Below, in pieces: positions 1 to 9,790 of a stretch of 64,000 nt of DNA. The translations under genes were made by a program, and so were the position numbers. This stretch comes from Mucilaginibacter sp. Its GTDB lineage: Bacteria; Bacteroidota; Bacteroidia; Sphingobacteriales; Sphingobacteriaceae. The notes under the pieces were generated by a model, which ran no database searches, was not told the DNA's origin, and saw only the letters and a program-made list of their open reading frames with translations. The first letter of the stretch is position 1. Every line of letters starts with the position of its first letter. The stretch spans positions 223,087 to 287,086 of the forward strand of contig JAQBOM010000020.1 in NCBI GenBank assembly GCA_028288025.1, in the 5' to 3' direction.

Positions 1-1
1 T

Positions 2-1822
2 GCTGCTACTATCGTATCGCCAAACAGCAATCAAACACAGGTTACCGGCTTAACTCCAGGTAACGACTATACGTTTGTTTGGACCATACAGGGACAGGTC
101 CCTTGCGGTAACACCAGCAGTTCGATGCAAATACACGATGCAAACGATGTAACGCCGAGCTTTACTGCCGATAAAAGCGATAACTGCGGTACCTACACCG
201 TCAACTTTACCAATACATCAACATCAACGACAGGTACGACCTTTTTATGGAATTTTGGCGATGGTTCGGCGCCTTCAAACGCGGTTAACCCTTCGCATAC
301 TTATAGCCAACGAAACGATGGAAAGGACACCGTTTATACCGTGTCGCTTAGCATCGTTAACAACTGCGTACAAAGGCCTCCGTTTACAGCAACTATAACA
401 GTAAGGCCAAAAGACCCTATCGCAAATATCTTACCTGCTCAATTGACCGGGTGTTCGCCATTTGCGATAACCGTAGCAAACAAGTCGCCGGGTAACAATA
501 CCAGCTATGTTTTTTACCTGTACGACGGAAACAACCTGGTGCAGCAAATAACCAAAACGGATAAATCGTCCGTTACGTTTAACCCTGTAACTGCTGCCGG
601 TTCATCAAAGACATATACGGTATATATGGTTGCCACCGGTTTTTGTAATAATACTGCCGAAAGCACCCATGTGCCTATCACGGTTTCGCCGGGGACTGTG
701 ACCGCGCAAATGTTTATCCAGGGCAATGTTAACCAAGGATGTGTGCCGTTTGCTGTGACTTTTGTGAATAACTCATCAGGTGGCGATAATTATTTTTATA
801 TTATTTACGATATTAATAGCCAGCCTATTGCACATTTAACTGCCGGTACCGCTAATTACCCATACACTTTTAATACTGTGGGAACTTATTTTGTTACCAT
901 CACTGGGTCCAGCAACTGCGGTAATTCCGAGTCGCCGAAAACCAGGGTTGACGTGTACCCCGTTCCCGCGCCTCAATTCGATGCCGATGTAAAAAATGGC
1001 TGTAGGCAAATCTCCGTTCATTTCATCAACTTGACAACTGATACACCAACGGCGCCTGCAAGTTCATTGACCTATTTATGGGATTTTGGCGATAATACGC
1101 AGGCGTCCGGCTTTACCCCACCGGTACATGTTTATAATAATAATCAACCGGCTTACACTGTTACGCTTACGGCTACCAACCCGGGAACAGGATGTAGCAC
1201 TACAGTTACAAAAATCGGTTTTATTGTGGTTAGCAGCCCGCCGCAGGTTGCGTTTACCGAACGGCCGGATAGTGTGACCACTATACCGAACTATACATTT
1301 TCTTTCACCGACCAGTCTACTGGTAGTAAGCCGGTAAAGTGGATATGGACTTTCGGTGACGGGAAGAGCTCAGCCAGCCAAAACCCTACCCATACTTATC
1401 CCGACACAGGTTTATATAAAGTTACTTTAACAGTGGTGAGTCAGCAGGGCTGCGATAGCACGATCAGTCGTCATGTGCGGATAAACGGCATACCCGGCCA
1501 GCTATTCTTACCAAACGCCTTTGAACCTGCCGGCACATCAGAGGAATTGCGTATTTTCAAGGCCAAGGGCTCGGGTATCAGGCAATGGCATATGCAAATA
1601 TTTAACAACTATTCTCAGCTTGTTTGGGAGACAACCAAACTTGACAGTAAGGGCGCACCTGTTGACGGCTGGGATGGCACCTTTAAAGGAGTCGCCGCGC
1701 CACAGGGCGTATATATATGGCAGGTATCAGCCAGTTTTATAAATGGTACCGAATGGAAGGGCAATTCGTATAATAGCGGATCGCTGCCAAGGCGAACGGG
1801 TGTAATACATTTGATAAGATAA
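2..1822 (+). CDS. PKD-domain surface protein with CHU_C (T9SS type B) C-terminus, 5' partial
   Basis: The frame is open from the left edge of the window, so the N-terminus lies outside it; the ATG at 125 is internal. At least three PKD-type repeats are visible from the motifs WNFGDGS, WDFGDNT and WTFGDGK, each followed by an HTY/HVY strand. The last ~100 residues (from LFLPNAFEPAG through GWDGTFKG and PQGVYIWQ to HLIR) match the gliding-motility-associated C-terminal domain CHU_C, which targets proteins to the type IX secretion system. Such proteins are large adhesin-like cell-surface or secreted proteins. The PorP/SprF gene starts 4 bp downstream, the usual partner of CHU_C proteins, so the two probably form one transcript and the barrel may help surface attachment. 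The ligand cannot be inferred. Confidence 0.9.
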   Translation, partial: AATIVSPNSNQTQVTGLTPGNDYTFVWTIQGQVPCGNTSSSMQIHDANDVTPSFTADKSDNCGTYTVNFTNTSTSTTGTTFLWNFGDGSAPSNAVNPSHTYSQRNDGKDTVYTVSLSIVNNCVQRPPFTATITVRPKDPIANILPAQLTGCSPFAITVANKSPGNNTSYVFYLYDGNNLVQQITKTDKSSVTFNPVTAAGSSKTYTVYMVATGFCNNTAESTHVPITVSPGTVTAQMFIQGNVNQGCVPFAVTFVNNSSGGDNYFYIIYDINSQPIAHLTAGTANYPYTFNTVGTYFVTITGSSNCGNSESPKTRVDVYPVPAPQFDADVKNGCRQISVHFINLTTDTPTAPASSLTYLWDFGDNTQASGFTPPVHVYNNNQPAYTVTLTATNPGTGCSTTVTKIGFIVVSSPPQVAFTERPDSVTTIPNYTFSFTDQSTGSKPVKWIWTFGDGKSSASQNPTHTYPDTGLYKVTLTVVSQQGCDSTISRHVRINGIPGQLFLPNAFEPAGTSEELRIFKAKGSGIRQWHMQIFNNYSQLVWETTKLDSKGAPVDGWDGTFKGVAAPQGVYIWQVSASFINGTEWKGNSYNSGSLPRRTGVIHLIR

Positions 1823-1826
1823 TTGA

Positions 1827-2861
1827 ATGAAGGCATTGTGCAGGGTTTATTTTTTTATGGCAGGGCTTCTATGTGCCTGTTTAAGTGGCTTTGCGCAAGA
1901 CCATATGTATTCCCAATTTTTCAATTCGCCTGTTTATCTCAATCCCGCCCTTACGGGACAGTTCGAAGGTGACCTGCGTATGTCTTTTATTTACCGTAAC
2001 CAGTTTACCTCCGTGCCTGGCAGCTTTAATTATATATCAGGCTCTATCGATTATAATATCCCGAAATTCGGGGGCGGCATAGGCCTCCTGTTAACCCGCA
2101 GTAGTGAAGGCACGGCTTATCTCACTACTAATAATATTGCCGGGACATATGCCTACAGCGTGGGTTCGGAAGGCTTTGTACTTTCTTTTGGCCTGCAGGC
2201 CGGTATTTCAAACCGCGTTATCGACTGGAGTAAACTGGTATTCGGCGACCAGATAGACCCACGCCTGGGTTTTATACCGGGATCAGTCACCACCGCCGAC
2301 CGGCCATTATTCAATAACAAGTTTTATTTTGATTCAGGCGCGGGGATCAACCTGGCGGTGGGTCAGTTTAATATAGGTTCGGCGATACAGCATGTAAATA
2401 AGCCCAATGAATCGTTTACCGGTAATCCCGCTATTTTGCCAATGCGTTTTACGGGTCATTTAAGCTATCGTTGGGATTTAAACCCGGACGCGAATGATGA
2501 CGAGCAACAGAAATCGTATATCATCCCGTCGGTAGTGTATTACAAACAAACTACAGCCGAATCGTTAAGTATTGGCTTCCAATATAAACGCAAGAGCATA
2601 AATGTGGGTTTGTGGTACCGCAGTGGCGGCAGTTTTGGGCCAAGCGCCGCGGTGCTGTCACTGATCTTTGATATATTCACTACCCCGCAGGGCGGAGAGA
2701 AAGTGCGCCTCGGTGTAAGCCACGATGTGCCTGTTTCGGGCCTGAATTATAGTAATACAAGCGGCACGTCGGAAGGGAGCATAGGATACGAAACCACTCT
2801 CCCATCCAGGCAAGCCTATCATAAATTTGAGGGCGCAAGACGCTGTTATGATTTTTATTAG
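1827..2861 (+). CDS. PorP/SprF family type IX secretion outer-membrane protein
   Basis: 344 residues with a signal peptide ending near GFAQ, followed by the family-typical start DHMYSQFFNSPVYLNPALTG. The rest alternates hydrophobic and polar residues as expected of an outer-membrane beta-barrel. The family (TIGR03519) includes SprF of Flavobacterium johnsoniae and PorP of Porphyromonas, which assist type IX secretion or cell-surface attachment of specific CHU_C cargo. It starts 4 bp after the CHU_C protein, which supports a dedicated cargo-barrel pair. The final residues (FEGARRCYDFY) look like a natural C-terminus. The exact cargo relation is inferred from position. Confidence 0.92.
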   Translation: MKALCRVYFFMAGLLCACLSGFAQDHMYSQFFNSPVYLNPALTGQFEGDLRMSFIYRNQFTSVPGSFNYISGSIDYNIPKFGGGIGLLLTRSSEGTAYLTTNNIAGTYAYSVGSEGFVLSFGLQAGISNRVIDWSKLVFGDQIDPRLGFIPGSVTTADRPLFNNKFYFDSGAGINLAVGQFNIGSAIQHVNKPNESFTGNPAILPMRFTGHLSYRWDLNPDANDDEQQKSYIIPSVVYYKQTTAESLSIGFQYKRKSINVGLWYRSGGSFGPSAAVLSLIFDIFTTPQGGEKVRLGVSHDVPVSGLNYSNTSGTSEGSIGYETTLPSRQAYHKFEGARRCYDFY

Positions 2862-3176
2862 ACGGCATTAGTACCGATAAAAAAAACAGACTCCGTTTAA
2901 CCGGGGCCTGTTTCAATCACTCTAAAACAATCACCTCTAAATTAGAAGTATTTTCAATGATTATATAACGGGTTGATCATTTACAAATTATCGTACCAAA
3001 TATACCTATTATGCTTTTCGTTTTGGCTTAATACCGGTCTTTTGACGGAAACGTGACAGTATCCGCCAAACAACTGATTAGAGGAAACTTAACGGTTTTA
3101 TGGCAGACGCCGGGCCGACTAAACTAAAAAAGCCGCCCCAATAGTTCGGAGCGGCTTTGTATTAGTACGAGTTATC
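2862..3176. other. Convergent intergenic region
   Basis: 315 bp between porP (+) and the RND pump (-). It holds an imperfect hairpin near 2883-2913 (AAACAG...CTGTTT) that could end porP transcription and a clear terminator for the minus strand at 3123-3160. I see no coding sequence in the AT-rich middle. Confidence 0.6.
3123..3160 (-). terminator. Rho-independent terminator of the efflux operon
   Basis: On the minus strand AAAGCCGC pairs with GCGGCTTT across a ~14 nt loop and is followed by a T-run. It lies 17 bp beyond the RND stop codon. Confidence 0.75.
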
Positions 3177-6100
3177 TTAAACCGTAGCTGGTTCTAATTC
3201 AACTTTTGTCTCTTTGTTCTTTTTTCCTTTTATCCGCTCTTTAAGCCTGTAACGAATGATGTACATACAAGGCACAAGTATCAGCGTGATAACGGTAGCA
3301 AAACTCAATCCGAATATCATCGTCCATGATAAAGGCCCCCAGAATGCGGTGTTATCGCCACCAAAATAAATGTGCGGTTCAAACGAAGTAAACAATCCTG
3401 CAAAATCAATATTAAAGCCGACGGCAAGCGGGATAAGACCCAAAATAGCAGCGGTAGCGGTCAATAATACCGGTGTCATCCTTGTGCGCGCCGCTTCGAC
3501 CACTGCGTCGTGTAAACTCACCCCCTGCGCTATGAGCAAGTCGGTAAATTCAACCAGCAGGATACCGTTTCGAACTACAACTCCCGCTAAGGCAATAATA
3601 CCTACTCCCGTCATGACGATCGACATGGTCATCCTGAAGATCATCACACCCAGCAATACACCGATAATGCTAAAGAATATTTCACTGATGATGATGAGCG
3701 TTTTACCGAACGAGTTAAACTGCAGCATTAAAATAATGAGGATCATAGCGAACGAAACCAATAATGCCGTACCCAAAAAGGTTGCAGCTTCTATCTGGTC
3801 TTCCTGCTCGCCACCCATCCTTATCGCGACACCGAGGGGCAGTCTTAAATTATTAACCACTTTTTGGATATTGCCGTTTACTTCATTCGTGTTAAAGCCG
3901 GTTAATACGTTAGAAGATAGTGTCAACACGCGTTTCTCCTGCTTACGCTTGATATTGGCGTAGGTGTTGGTGTACCTAATGTCGGAGAAAGCCGAAATAG
4001 GCACCTGGCGTATTGCACCACCCGAGGCCATATCCCGGTAGGTCATTTTCATGTTCCGGATGGCATCGATACTGTTGCGCTGGTCGTCTTTAGCGCGAAC
4101 TGTTATTTCATAGTTGTCTTCTTTTGTATTTCTAAAATCAGCGGCTTTGAATCCATAGATCGCCGTAAACAGGTTTTGGGATATCTGCGATGTGTTTACA
4201 CCTTCACGATTTGCACGTTCTTTGTCTATATCAAACACAATTTCCGGTTTGTTACTCTGGATATCCGGGCTTAAATTTTCAATTCCCTGCACTCCCTGTT
4301 TAGCAAGCTGGTTTTTTAACTTTGATGCCGTGCCAACAAGTGTATCAATATTATCGCCGCTGATCTGAATACTGATGGGCTTTTGGGTTGGTGGCCCGCT
4401 TTGCTCCTGGTTTACAGCTACCTGCACTCCCGGCAAACCCTGGACCGCAGCCCTGACTCTTTGCAATATCTTTTTTGTATCTTTTCCATGCCTAAGGCCG
4501 TACTCAACAAAGGCGATCGTAATTTTTCCCTTATTGTAATAAACACCCTGGTCTTCATCCTGAGGGTCGGTAACGCTTACCGACACATTTGATACAATTG
4601 ACGAAATAATGTCCTTGTCGGGCTTTGTTATATTAAAAACCTGGTTTTCCAGCTTTTTAGTGACCTCATTGGTGCGGTCCTGATCGGTTCCCACAGGCAT
4701 CGTGATATAAACGTTCACGAAGTTCGGATCGCCGGCAGGGAAAAATTCAACCTTTGGCGGAAACACATTCATAAACATAATAGTGACGATAAACAATGCA
4801 ATAACACTGAACAGTATCATTACCGGGCGCCGAACCGCTCTTTCAAGCCATTTTGCGTACCACGACTGAAACTTGGGCCAGGCTTTCTTTTGAAATCTAT
4901 CAACAGCCCTCAGCAATACAAAGTGGTTAAGCAAGTATAAAAATGCGACAAATACTACCAGGTTGCCGATACCCTTATTCATTAAATAGCCAAGTATTGC
5001 TGCAATACCATAAAACAGCAGCGTGCGCATAACCTTGCGATCGAACCTCGGATTATCATGCTCACCTTCAACATGCGGTTTCATAAAATCAACCGCGAAT
5101 ACCGGGTTGATGATATAAGCAACCAGCAATGAAGCCAGCAACGTAATGATCAGGGTAATCGGTAAAAAGAACATGAAATGACCGATAATGCTATTCCAGA
5201 ATGCTAAGGGAACAAACGGCGCTAAGGTGGTCATCGTGCCTGAAAACACCGGCATAAATACCTCACCGGCAGCTATTTTTGCCGCTTTCGCGATGGGCAC
5301 TCTGCCATTGCCAAATATCCGGTGCGTGTTTTCAATAACCACAATGGCATCGTCCACCACAATACCCAGTGCCAGCAGGAATGAGAACAGCACGATCATA
5401 TTCAAGGTAAAACCAATAACAGGCATTACCAGGAACGCAATAAAACACGACAGCGGTACTGATAACGCCACGAATATGGCGTTGCTAACCCCCATAAAAA
5501 ACATCAGGATAACGGTCACGAGAATAAAACCGATAACAATGGTATTGATAAGGTCGTGAAGGGTTGCCCTTGTTTTTTCGGATTGGTCGCCGGTTACATT
5601 AATGATTAAGCCTTTAGGAAAAACTGTTTTTTCCTTTTGAGCGATCATGGCCTGTATCTTATCAGACGCTTCGATCAGATTTTCCCCTGCCCGTTTTGTT
5701 ATCACAAGCGTGATCACATTTTTACCATACAGGCGCGCATAACTCTCCTGGTCTTTAAAGCCGTCTTTAATTTCAGCTATGTCCCGCAGGTATACCGCCT
5801 TACCCGAAGGATTACGGACTACCATCGCTTCAACCTGGCCGGCGTTTTTAAAATCCTGTTTGATATCAATAACCCGCTGTACGCCATCAATCTTTACAGC
5901 GCCTGCAGTCGAAATGATATTTTCGTTCCCGATCGCCGTTATTATATCGCCAAAACTCACCTGGGCGGCGGCCATTTTATCCATATCTACGTTAACCTGG
6001 ATATTTGGGGTTAAAGCCCCCACTTCCTTAACCAGCGATATCTCCTTATATGATTCTATTTCATCCTTTAAATTATCGGCATATTCCTTTAATTTTTTCA

Positions 6101-6575
6101 GGTCATAATCGCCGGAAACATTCACATACAGGATAGGGATATCAGCTACATCAATATCTGAAATGGTAGATTGTTTTAAGTTTGCATCATTCTGTGGCAA
6201 ATCAGGCGTGGCCTGGTCAACGGCATCTTTCACATCCTGTTTCGCATCCTTAACTTTTACATCGGTGTTAAATTCGGCCGTTATGATCGAAACATTTGGC
6301 TGGGTGTTTGAAGAAACCTTTTTTAAGCCCTTTAGTGATTTTAAATGTTTTTCGATTTGCCTTGTTACAAGCATTTCAATATTCTGTGGCGATTGGCCCG
6401 CATATGCCGTTGTGATAAAAATCTTTGGAATAACGATATCCGGAAAATTCTCTTTTGGCAATTTATTATAGCTAAAAAATCCTAAAAGAGCTATAAAAAA
6501 CACCAGGAAATAAACGGAAGTTTTATTATCGATTGCCCAGCTTGAGGGCTTAAATTCTTTTTCAATATCTTTCAT
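3177..6575 (-). CDS. RND efflux transporter permease (AcrB/HAE type)
   Basis: 1132 residues, inner-membrane proton-driven pump of a tripartite export system. The N-terminus has TM1 followed by the periplasmic porter domain (PKENFPDIVIPK...AGQSPQNIE). The TM4 motif GIVVDDAIVVIEN carries the two acidic residues used for proton relay in hydrophobe/amphiphile exporters, arguing against a heavy-metal HME pump. Between the two repeats, about residues 505-550, there are extra hydrophobic segments (TLLFYGIAAILGY and LVVFVAFLYLL) before the second-half TM1. The protein is therefore longer than the ~1040-residue E. coli type. It is the last gene of a leftward operon tolC-MFP-RND, 20 bp after the adaptor gene. 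The substrate cannot be told from sequence. Confidence 0.95.
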   Translation of the reverse strand: MKDIEKEFKPSSWAIDNKTSVYFLVFFIALLGFFSYNKLPKENFPDIVIPKIFITTAYAGQSPQNIEMLVTRQIEKHLKSLKGLKKVSSNTQPNVSIITAEFNTDVKVKDAKQDVKDAVDQATPDLPQNDANLKQSTISDIDVADIPILYVNVSGDYDLKKLKEYADNLKDEIESYKEISLVKEVGALTPNIQVNVDMDKMAAAQVSFGDIITAIGNENIISTAGAVKIDGVQRVIDIKQDFKNAGQVEAMVVRNPSGKAVYLRDIAEIKDGFKDQESYARLYGKNVITLVITKRAGENLIEASDKIQAMIAQKEKTVFPKGLIINVTGDQSEKTRATLHDLINTIVIGFILVTVILMFFMGVSNAIFVALSVPLSCFIAFLVMPVIGFTLNMIVLFSFLLALGIVVDDAIVVIENTHRIFGNGRVPIAKAAKIAAGEVFMPVFSGTMTTLAPFVPLAFWNSIIGHFMFFLPITLIITLLASLLVAYIINPVFAVDFMKPHVEGEHDNPRFDRKVMRTLLFYGIAAILGYLMNKGIGNLVVFVAFLYLLNHFVLLRAVDRFQKKAWPKFQSWYAKWLERAVRRPVMILFSVIALFIVTIMFMNVFPPKVEFFPAGDPNFVNVYITMPVGTDQDRTNEVTKKLENQVFNITKPDKDIISSIVSNVSVSVTDPQDEDQGVYYNKGKITIAFVEYGLRHGKDTKKILQRVRAAVQGLPGVQVAVNQEQSGPPTQKPISIQISGDNIDTLVGTASKLKNQLAKQGVQGIENLSPDIQSNKPEIVFDIDKERANREGVNTSQISQNLFTAIYGFKAADFRNTKEDNYEITVRAKDDQRNSIDAIRNMKMTYRDMASGGAIRQVPISAFSDIRYTNTYANIKRKQEKRVLTLSSNVLTGFNTNEVNGNIQKVVNNLRLPLGVAIRMGGEQEDQIEAATFLGTALLVSFAMILIILMLQFNSFGKTLIIISEIFFSIIGVLLGVMIFRMTMSIVMTGVGIIALAGVVVRNGILLVEFTDLLIAQGVSLHDAVVEAARTRMTPVLLTATAAILGLIPLAVGFNIDFAGLFTSFEPHIYFGGDNTAFWGPLSWTMIFGLSFATVITLILVPCMYIIRYRLKERIKGKKNKETKVELEPATV

Positions 6576-6595
6576 ATCAGATCGATTAAACTTGA

Positions 6596-7705
6596 TTAAT
6601 TACCGGGTTGAACAACTCTTATTTTATCGCCGTCTTCGATATCACTTGCACCTTCCGTCACCAATTGATCACCGGCCGTTAAACCCGATAGTATCTCTGA
6701 TTTGCCGTCATAGGTGGCTCCAACTTTCACATTTTTCCGCCTGGCAATACCATTTTGGTTCACAAAAACATAATCTCCGGCCTCCGACCGTTGGATCGCA
6801 TTCACCGGAACAGTTAACGCATTAGCTTTTGAATAGTCGGCTATTTTTAAAACTGCAGTCATATTAGGCCGTAAACTGCTGCGTTTGGGCAGCCGGATCT
6901 CAACGCCAAAACTGCGGGATATTGCATCAATTACCTTTGCGGCAAAATTTATCTTTGCCGTCACGGAGTCGTTTGCGTCGGGAACCACAACTAAAACATT
7001 GTCGCCCTGGTGAACTTTACCTGCATATGATTCAGGGACATCTGCTTTTATCTTTAAAAGATCTGCATTTACAACCCTAATCCCCGAAGCGCCCGGTTGC
7101 GCTACCTGTCCCAACTTCAAATCCATTTGGTCAACCGTGCCGGTAATAGGCGATGTGATACGATACATGTTTGCCTGCTGACGCAATACGTCTACCTGTT
7201 TTAACGAACTTTGCAATGCGGTTTGGGCCTGCAAAAACTGCACTTCGGTCCCTATCTTCTGATCCCACAGATTTTTTTGACGCTGGAATAAAGTGCGGTT
7301 TAAACTAACCTGGGTTTCGGCCTGGGCTATGTTCTGGTTTAAAACACTGTTGTCTAATTGCACCATTACCTGGCCCTTGCTCACATGCTGGCCCGCCTTA
7401 ACATAAATAGCAGTAATTACACCGGGCGATTGCGGGTAGGCCATAACATTCTCCTGGGCGTCAATTTTGCCTTGTATTTGAATGTAATTGGTAAAACGCG
7501 ACGGAGTAACGGTATAGGTACTCACATCAGTTGATTTTACCGAGTCCTTTTTCCCGATCTCGGCTTGTAATTTTGAAACTTTGGCGTTTATAGCTACCTG
7601 CTGTTTTTGCAGGTCGGCCAGTTCCGTGGCTTTATCCTTCGGTTTGTTGTTGTTACTGCAAGCTGCCAGGAACAGTATCGTTGAGAAGTATAATATTTTT
7701 TTCAT
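6596..7705 (-). CDS. Efflux RND periplasmic adaptor (membrane fusion protein)
   Basis: 369 residues. The lipoprotein signal peptide (LFLAACSNNN) anchors it to the inner membrane. A short coiled-coil segment near residues 25-55 precedes the lipoyl/barrel-sandwich half-motifs (AYPQSPGVITAIYVKAGQHV and ITSPITGTVDQMDLKLGQV), which flank the alpha-hairpin at about residues 118-178. The C-terminal beta-barrel and membrane-proximal domain end at DGDKIRVVQPGN. This domain order is that of the HlyD/AcrA family, which bridges the RND pump and the TolC-like channel. It lies 29 bp downstream of the TolC gene and 20 bp upstream of the pump gene, so the system is complete here. Confidence 0.94.
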   Translation of the reverse strand: MKKILYFSTILFLAACSNNNKPKDKATELADLQKQQVAINAKVSKLQAEIGKKDSVKSTDVSTYTVTPSRFTNYIQIQGKIDAQENVMAYPQSPGVITAIYVKAGQHVSKGQVMVQLDNSVLNQNIAQAETQVSLNRTLFQRQKNLWDQKIGTEVQFLQAQTALQSSLKQVDVLRQQANMYRITSPITGTVDQMDLKLGQVAQPGASGIRVVNADLLKIKADVPESYAGKVHQGDNVLVVVPDANDSVTAKINFAAKVIDAISRSFGVEIRLPKRSSLRPNMTAVLKIADYSKANALTVPVNAIQRSEAGDYVFVNQNGIARRKNVKVGATYDGKSEILSGLTAGDQLVTEGASDIEDGDKIRVVQPGN

Positions 7706-7734
7706 GTCTTATATGTTGGTGGTTAAGGTTAAAT

Positions 7735-9084
7735 TTATTTAATACGTCCGTATGCTTTATCAAGGTCAACTTTGCTGACCAAAGCGTTATATAAACCCTG
7801 TATGTATGAATTATCTGCATCCTGCAGGGCGGTTTGGGCCTGGGTTACTTCGATGCTCGATCCTACACCCTGATCATATTTGATTTTAGAAACCCGGAGC
7901 ACTTCTGATGCCAGCGCCCTGTTTTTCTTCTGGTCGTTAAGCGTTTGCAACCCGTTGATGTAGGAAATACGCGACTGGCTGACCTGCAAACTCACCGTAT
8001 TTCTCATATTAATTAAATCGTTTTGTGATTTTAAAACGTTTATTTCCGACTGCTTAACCTGGTTTATGTGCTGCCCGCCAGTATAAATTGGAACACTCAG
8101 TGTAAGGCCTATATAGCTTGACGGAAAATTCGAAGTATATAAATTCCCAAAACTGTTATTTTGGTATGACGATGCATAACTTCCATTTGCTGATAATTTC
8201 GGTAAAAACTGGCCTCTTTTACTTTTCAGTTCAAATTCATTCAGCTTTTTCTGGGTTTCCAGTAAATTATACTCAATGCGGCTGCGATAAGCTGTGCTAT
8301 CATTTACAGCATCAGCCGAGCTTACATCCAGTTGTATGTCTGCAAGCTTGTCTTTGAGGGTAAGCTCGTTTTCAATCGGCATACCCATTTGAAATTTCAG
8401 CAGCTCATAATTCAACGCCAGCATACGAACTGTGTTGTCCCGTGTTGTAACCAGGGAATTGTATTGCACGGTTATGCGATCAACATCAATCTTCTCAACA
8501 AAGCCCTGTTTGTTACGCGCGGTAGTTTCGTCCATTTGTTGTTTTAGCTGGTTAATGTTGGCATCTAATAATTTAAGCTGCTCAACACTTACTAAAACTT
8601 GATAGTAAGCTTTGGTGACGTTTACATTAACGTCGATTTTTGAGCGGGTATAGCTCCGATCGTAAAGCTCTTTATACGTCCTTCGACCCTGTAACCCGAC
8701 AATATAGTTGGGATCAAACAGGGGGAGATTTCCGTTCAACGCCAGATTCGACTGGTATTTGACACCAAATTTAACCGGAACATAGGTTCCTGGCGCGTTA
8801 AAAAACTCGCCCGGAAGCAAGGTGGTTGGAATTTTAAGATAATCCGTAAAGCTCGCAGCTCCGCTGATCTGCGGTAAGCCCTGGCCTATTACTTCCCGCA
8901 CGTGATAGTCTGCGCTTTTGACATCCAAATTCGCATTGATCACATCGTGCTGGTGGTTGTAGGCGTAATTGATACAATCGGCTACCGAGAAATTATACAG
9001 TTGGTTATTGGGCGGCGCCTGCTGCGAAATGCCCTTTGAGGCCACCGCGATAATTAAGAACGCTGTTAAAATAATGTGTTTCAT
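7735..9084 (-). CDS. TolC-family outer-membrane efflux channel
   Basis: About 449 residues counting from the ATG at 9084. I chose this start because it gives a proper signal peptide (MKHIILTAFLIIAVASKG); the frame remains open upstream to 9186 but would overlap tetR and bury the promoter. Two OEP repeats are visible: the first from VADCINYAYNHQHDVI, the second from YRSRIEYNLLETQKKLNEFELKSKRGQFLP. Long Gln/Asn-rich helices are typical of the TolC periplasmic tunnel. It is first gene of the efflux operon, read in the same direction as tetR just upstream. Confidence 0.93.
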   Translation of the reverse strand: MKHIILTAFLIIAVASKGISQQAPPNNQLYNFSVADCINYAYNHQHDVINANLDVKSADYHVREVIGQGLPQISGAASFTDYLKIPTTLLPGEFFNAPGTYVPVKFGVKYQSNLALNGNLPLFDPNYIVGLQGRRTYKELYDRSYTRSKIDVNVNVTKAYYQVLVSVEQLKLLDANINQLKQQMDETTARNKQGFVEKIDVDRITVQYNSLVTTRDNTVRMLALNYELLKFQMGMPIENELTLKDKLADIQLDVSSADAVNDSTAYRSRIEYNLLETQKKLNEFELKSKRGQFLPKLSANGSYASSYQNNSFGNLYTSNFPSSYIGLTLSVPIYTGGQHINQVKQSEINVLKSQNDLINMRNTVSLQVSQSRISYINGLQTLNDQKKNRALASEVLRVSKIKYDQGVGSSIEVTQAQTALQDADNSYIQGLYNALVSKVDLDKAYGRIK

Positions 9085-9138
9085 TCGTTTTTGTTGTGAT
9101 TTGTTTTTTTGTTTACACAAATAGTTTAAGTTATGGAG

Positions 9139-9172
9139 CAAAGTACCGCTATGTATTGACAACCCTATGTCA
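9139..9172 (-). promoter_or_regulatory. Putative efflux operon promoter and TetR operator
   Basis: On the minus strand a TTG (-33-like) and TACTTTG (-7-like, 9139-9145) precede tolC by about 55 bp. The inverted repeat TGACA-6 nt-TGTCA (9157-9172) overlaps the upstream element and is a plausible operator for the neighbouring TetR protein. The pairing is inferred from position. Confidence 0.4.
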
Positions 9173-9178
9173 GCAGTA

Positions 9179-9790
9179 TTATTCATCGTGGATATTTTTA
9201 TATTGGTTCAATAATTTATATCCTTTTAGTGTACAAATACCGTAATTAAAATGCTCCAGGAACTGGTATTGCACTTTCCATGTGCTAAATTCAGCAACCG
9301 GGAATATGGCTGTGTTAAATCCCAGCTCAACCTGGCTTACACGCATCCTGGCAATGATCTTTACATCAATATCCGACCTTATATAACCTTGCTTTATACC
9401 TTTTGTTAAAAGCTGCTCCAGGGTGTTGATCAATACGCCCGACTTAAAATCCTGGAACTGCTTCCAGGCATCGGGGTGATATTTTTGCATATCGTGTATC
9501 ACGATCGGATTGATCCTTGAAAATATCTCTTCCGAACATTTCATCATATTGATCATCTCTTCAATAACATTCCCCGATTGGCTGATGATGATACTCATTT
9601 GATCTTCATCATCCTTTAATTTCTTCTTAACTAAAGCAATCACCAGGTCGTTTTTATCTTTAAAAAACTGGTATATCGTTTTTTTCGACATGCCCAAATG
9701 TTTGGCTATGTCATCCATCGTTACGCTTTTTATACCAGCTGTTAAAAAAAGCTCCTCGGCGCCCTGTATAATTCTGTCTGTATGAATCAT
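9179..9790 (-). CDS. TetR/AcrR family transcriptional regulator
   Basis: 203 residues. The N-terminal DNA-binding domain is typical: RIIQGAEELFLTAGIKSVTM followed by the helix-turn-helix MDDIAKHLGMSKKTIYQFF at about residues 24-42. The C-terminal two thirds are helical and divergent, as expected of the ligand-binding domain. It is encoded directly before the tolC-MFP-RND operon on the same strand, with a candidate operator between, so it is most likely the local repressor of the pump. A -7 element lies at 9805-9812, giving a very short leader. Confidence 0.92.
   Translation of the reverse strand: MIHTDRIIQGAEELFLTAGIKSVTMDDIAKHLGMSKKTIYQFFKDKNDLVIALVKKKLKDDEDQMSIIISQSGNVIEEMINMMKCSEEIFSRINPIVIHDMQKYHPDAWKQFQDFKSGVLINTLEQLLTKGIKQGYIRSDIDVKIIARMRVSQVELGFNTAIFPVAEFSTWKVQYQFLEHFNYGICTLKGYKLLNQYKNIHDE

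Noticed and set aside
3370..3963. 197-codon open frame on the plus strand inside the RND gene
   Set aside because: It lies wholly antisense to a clear, conserved pump gene and its translation shows no domain or signal.
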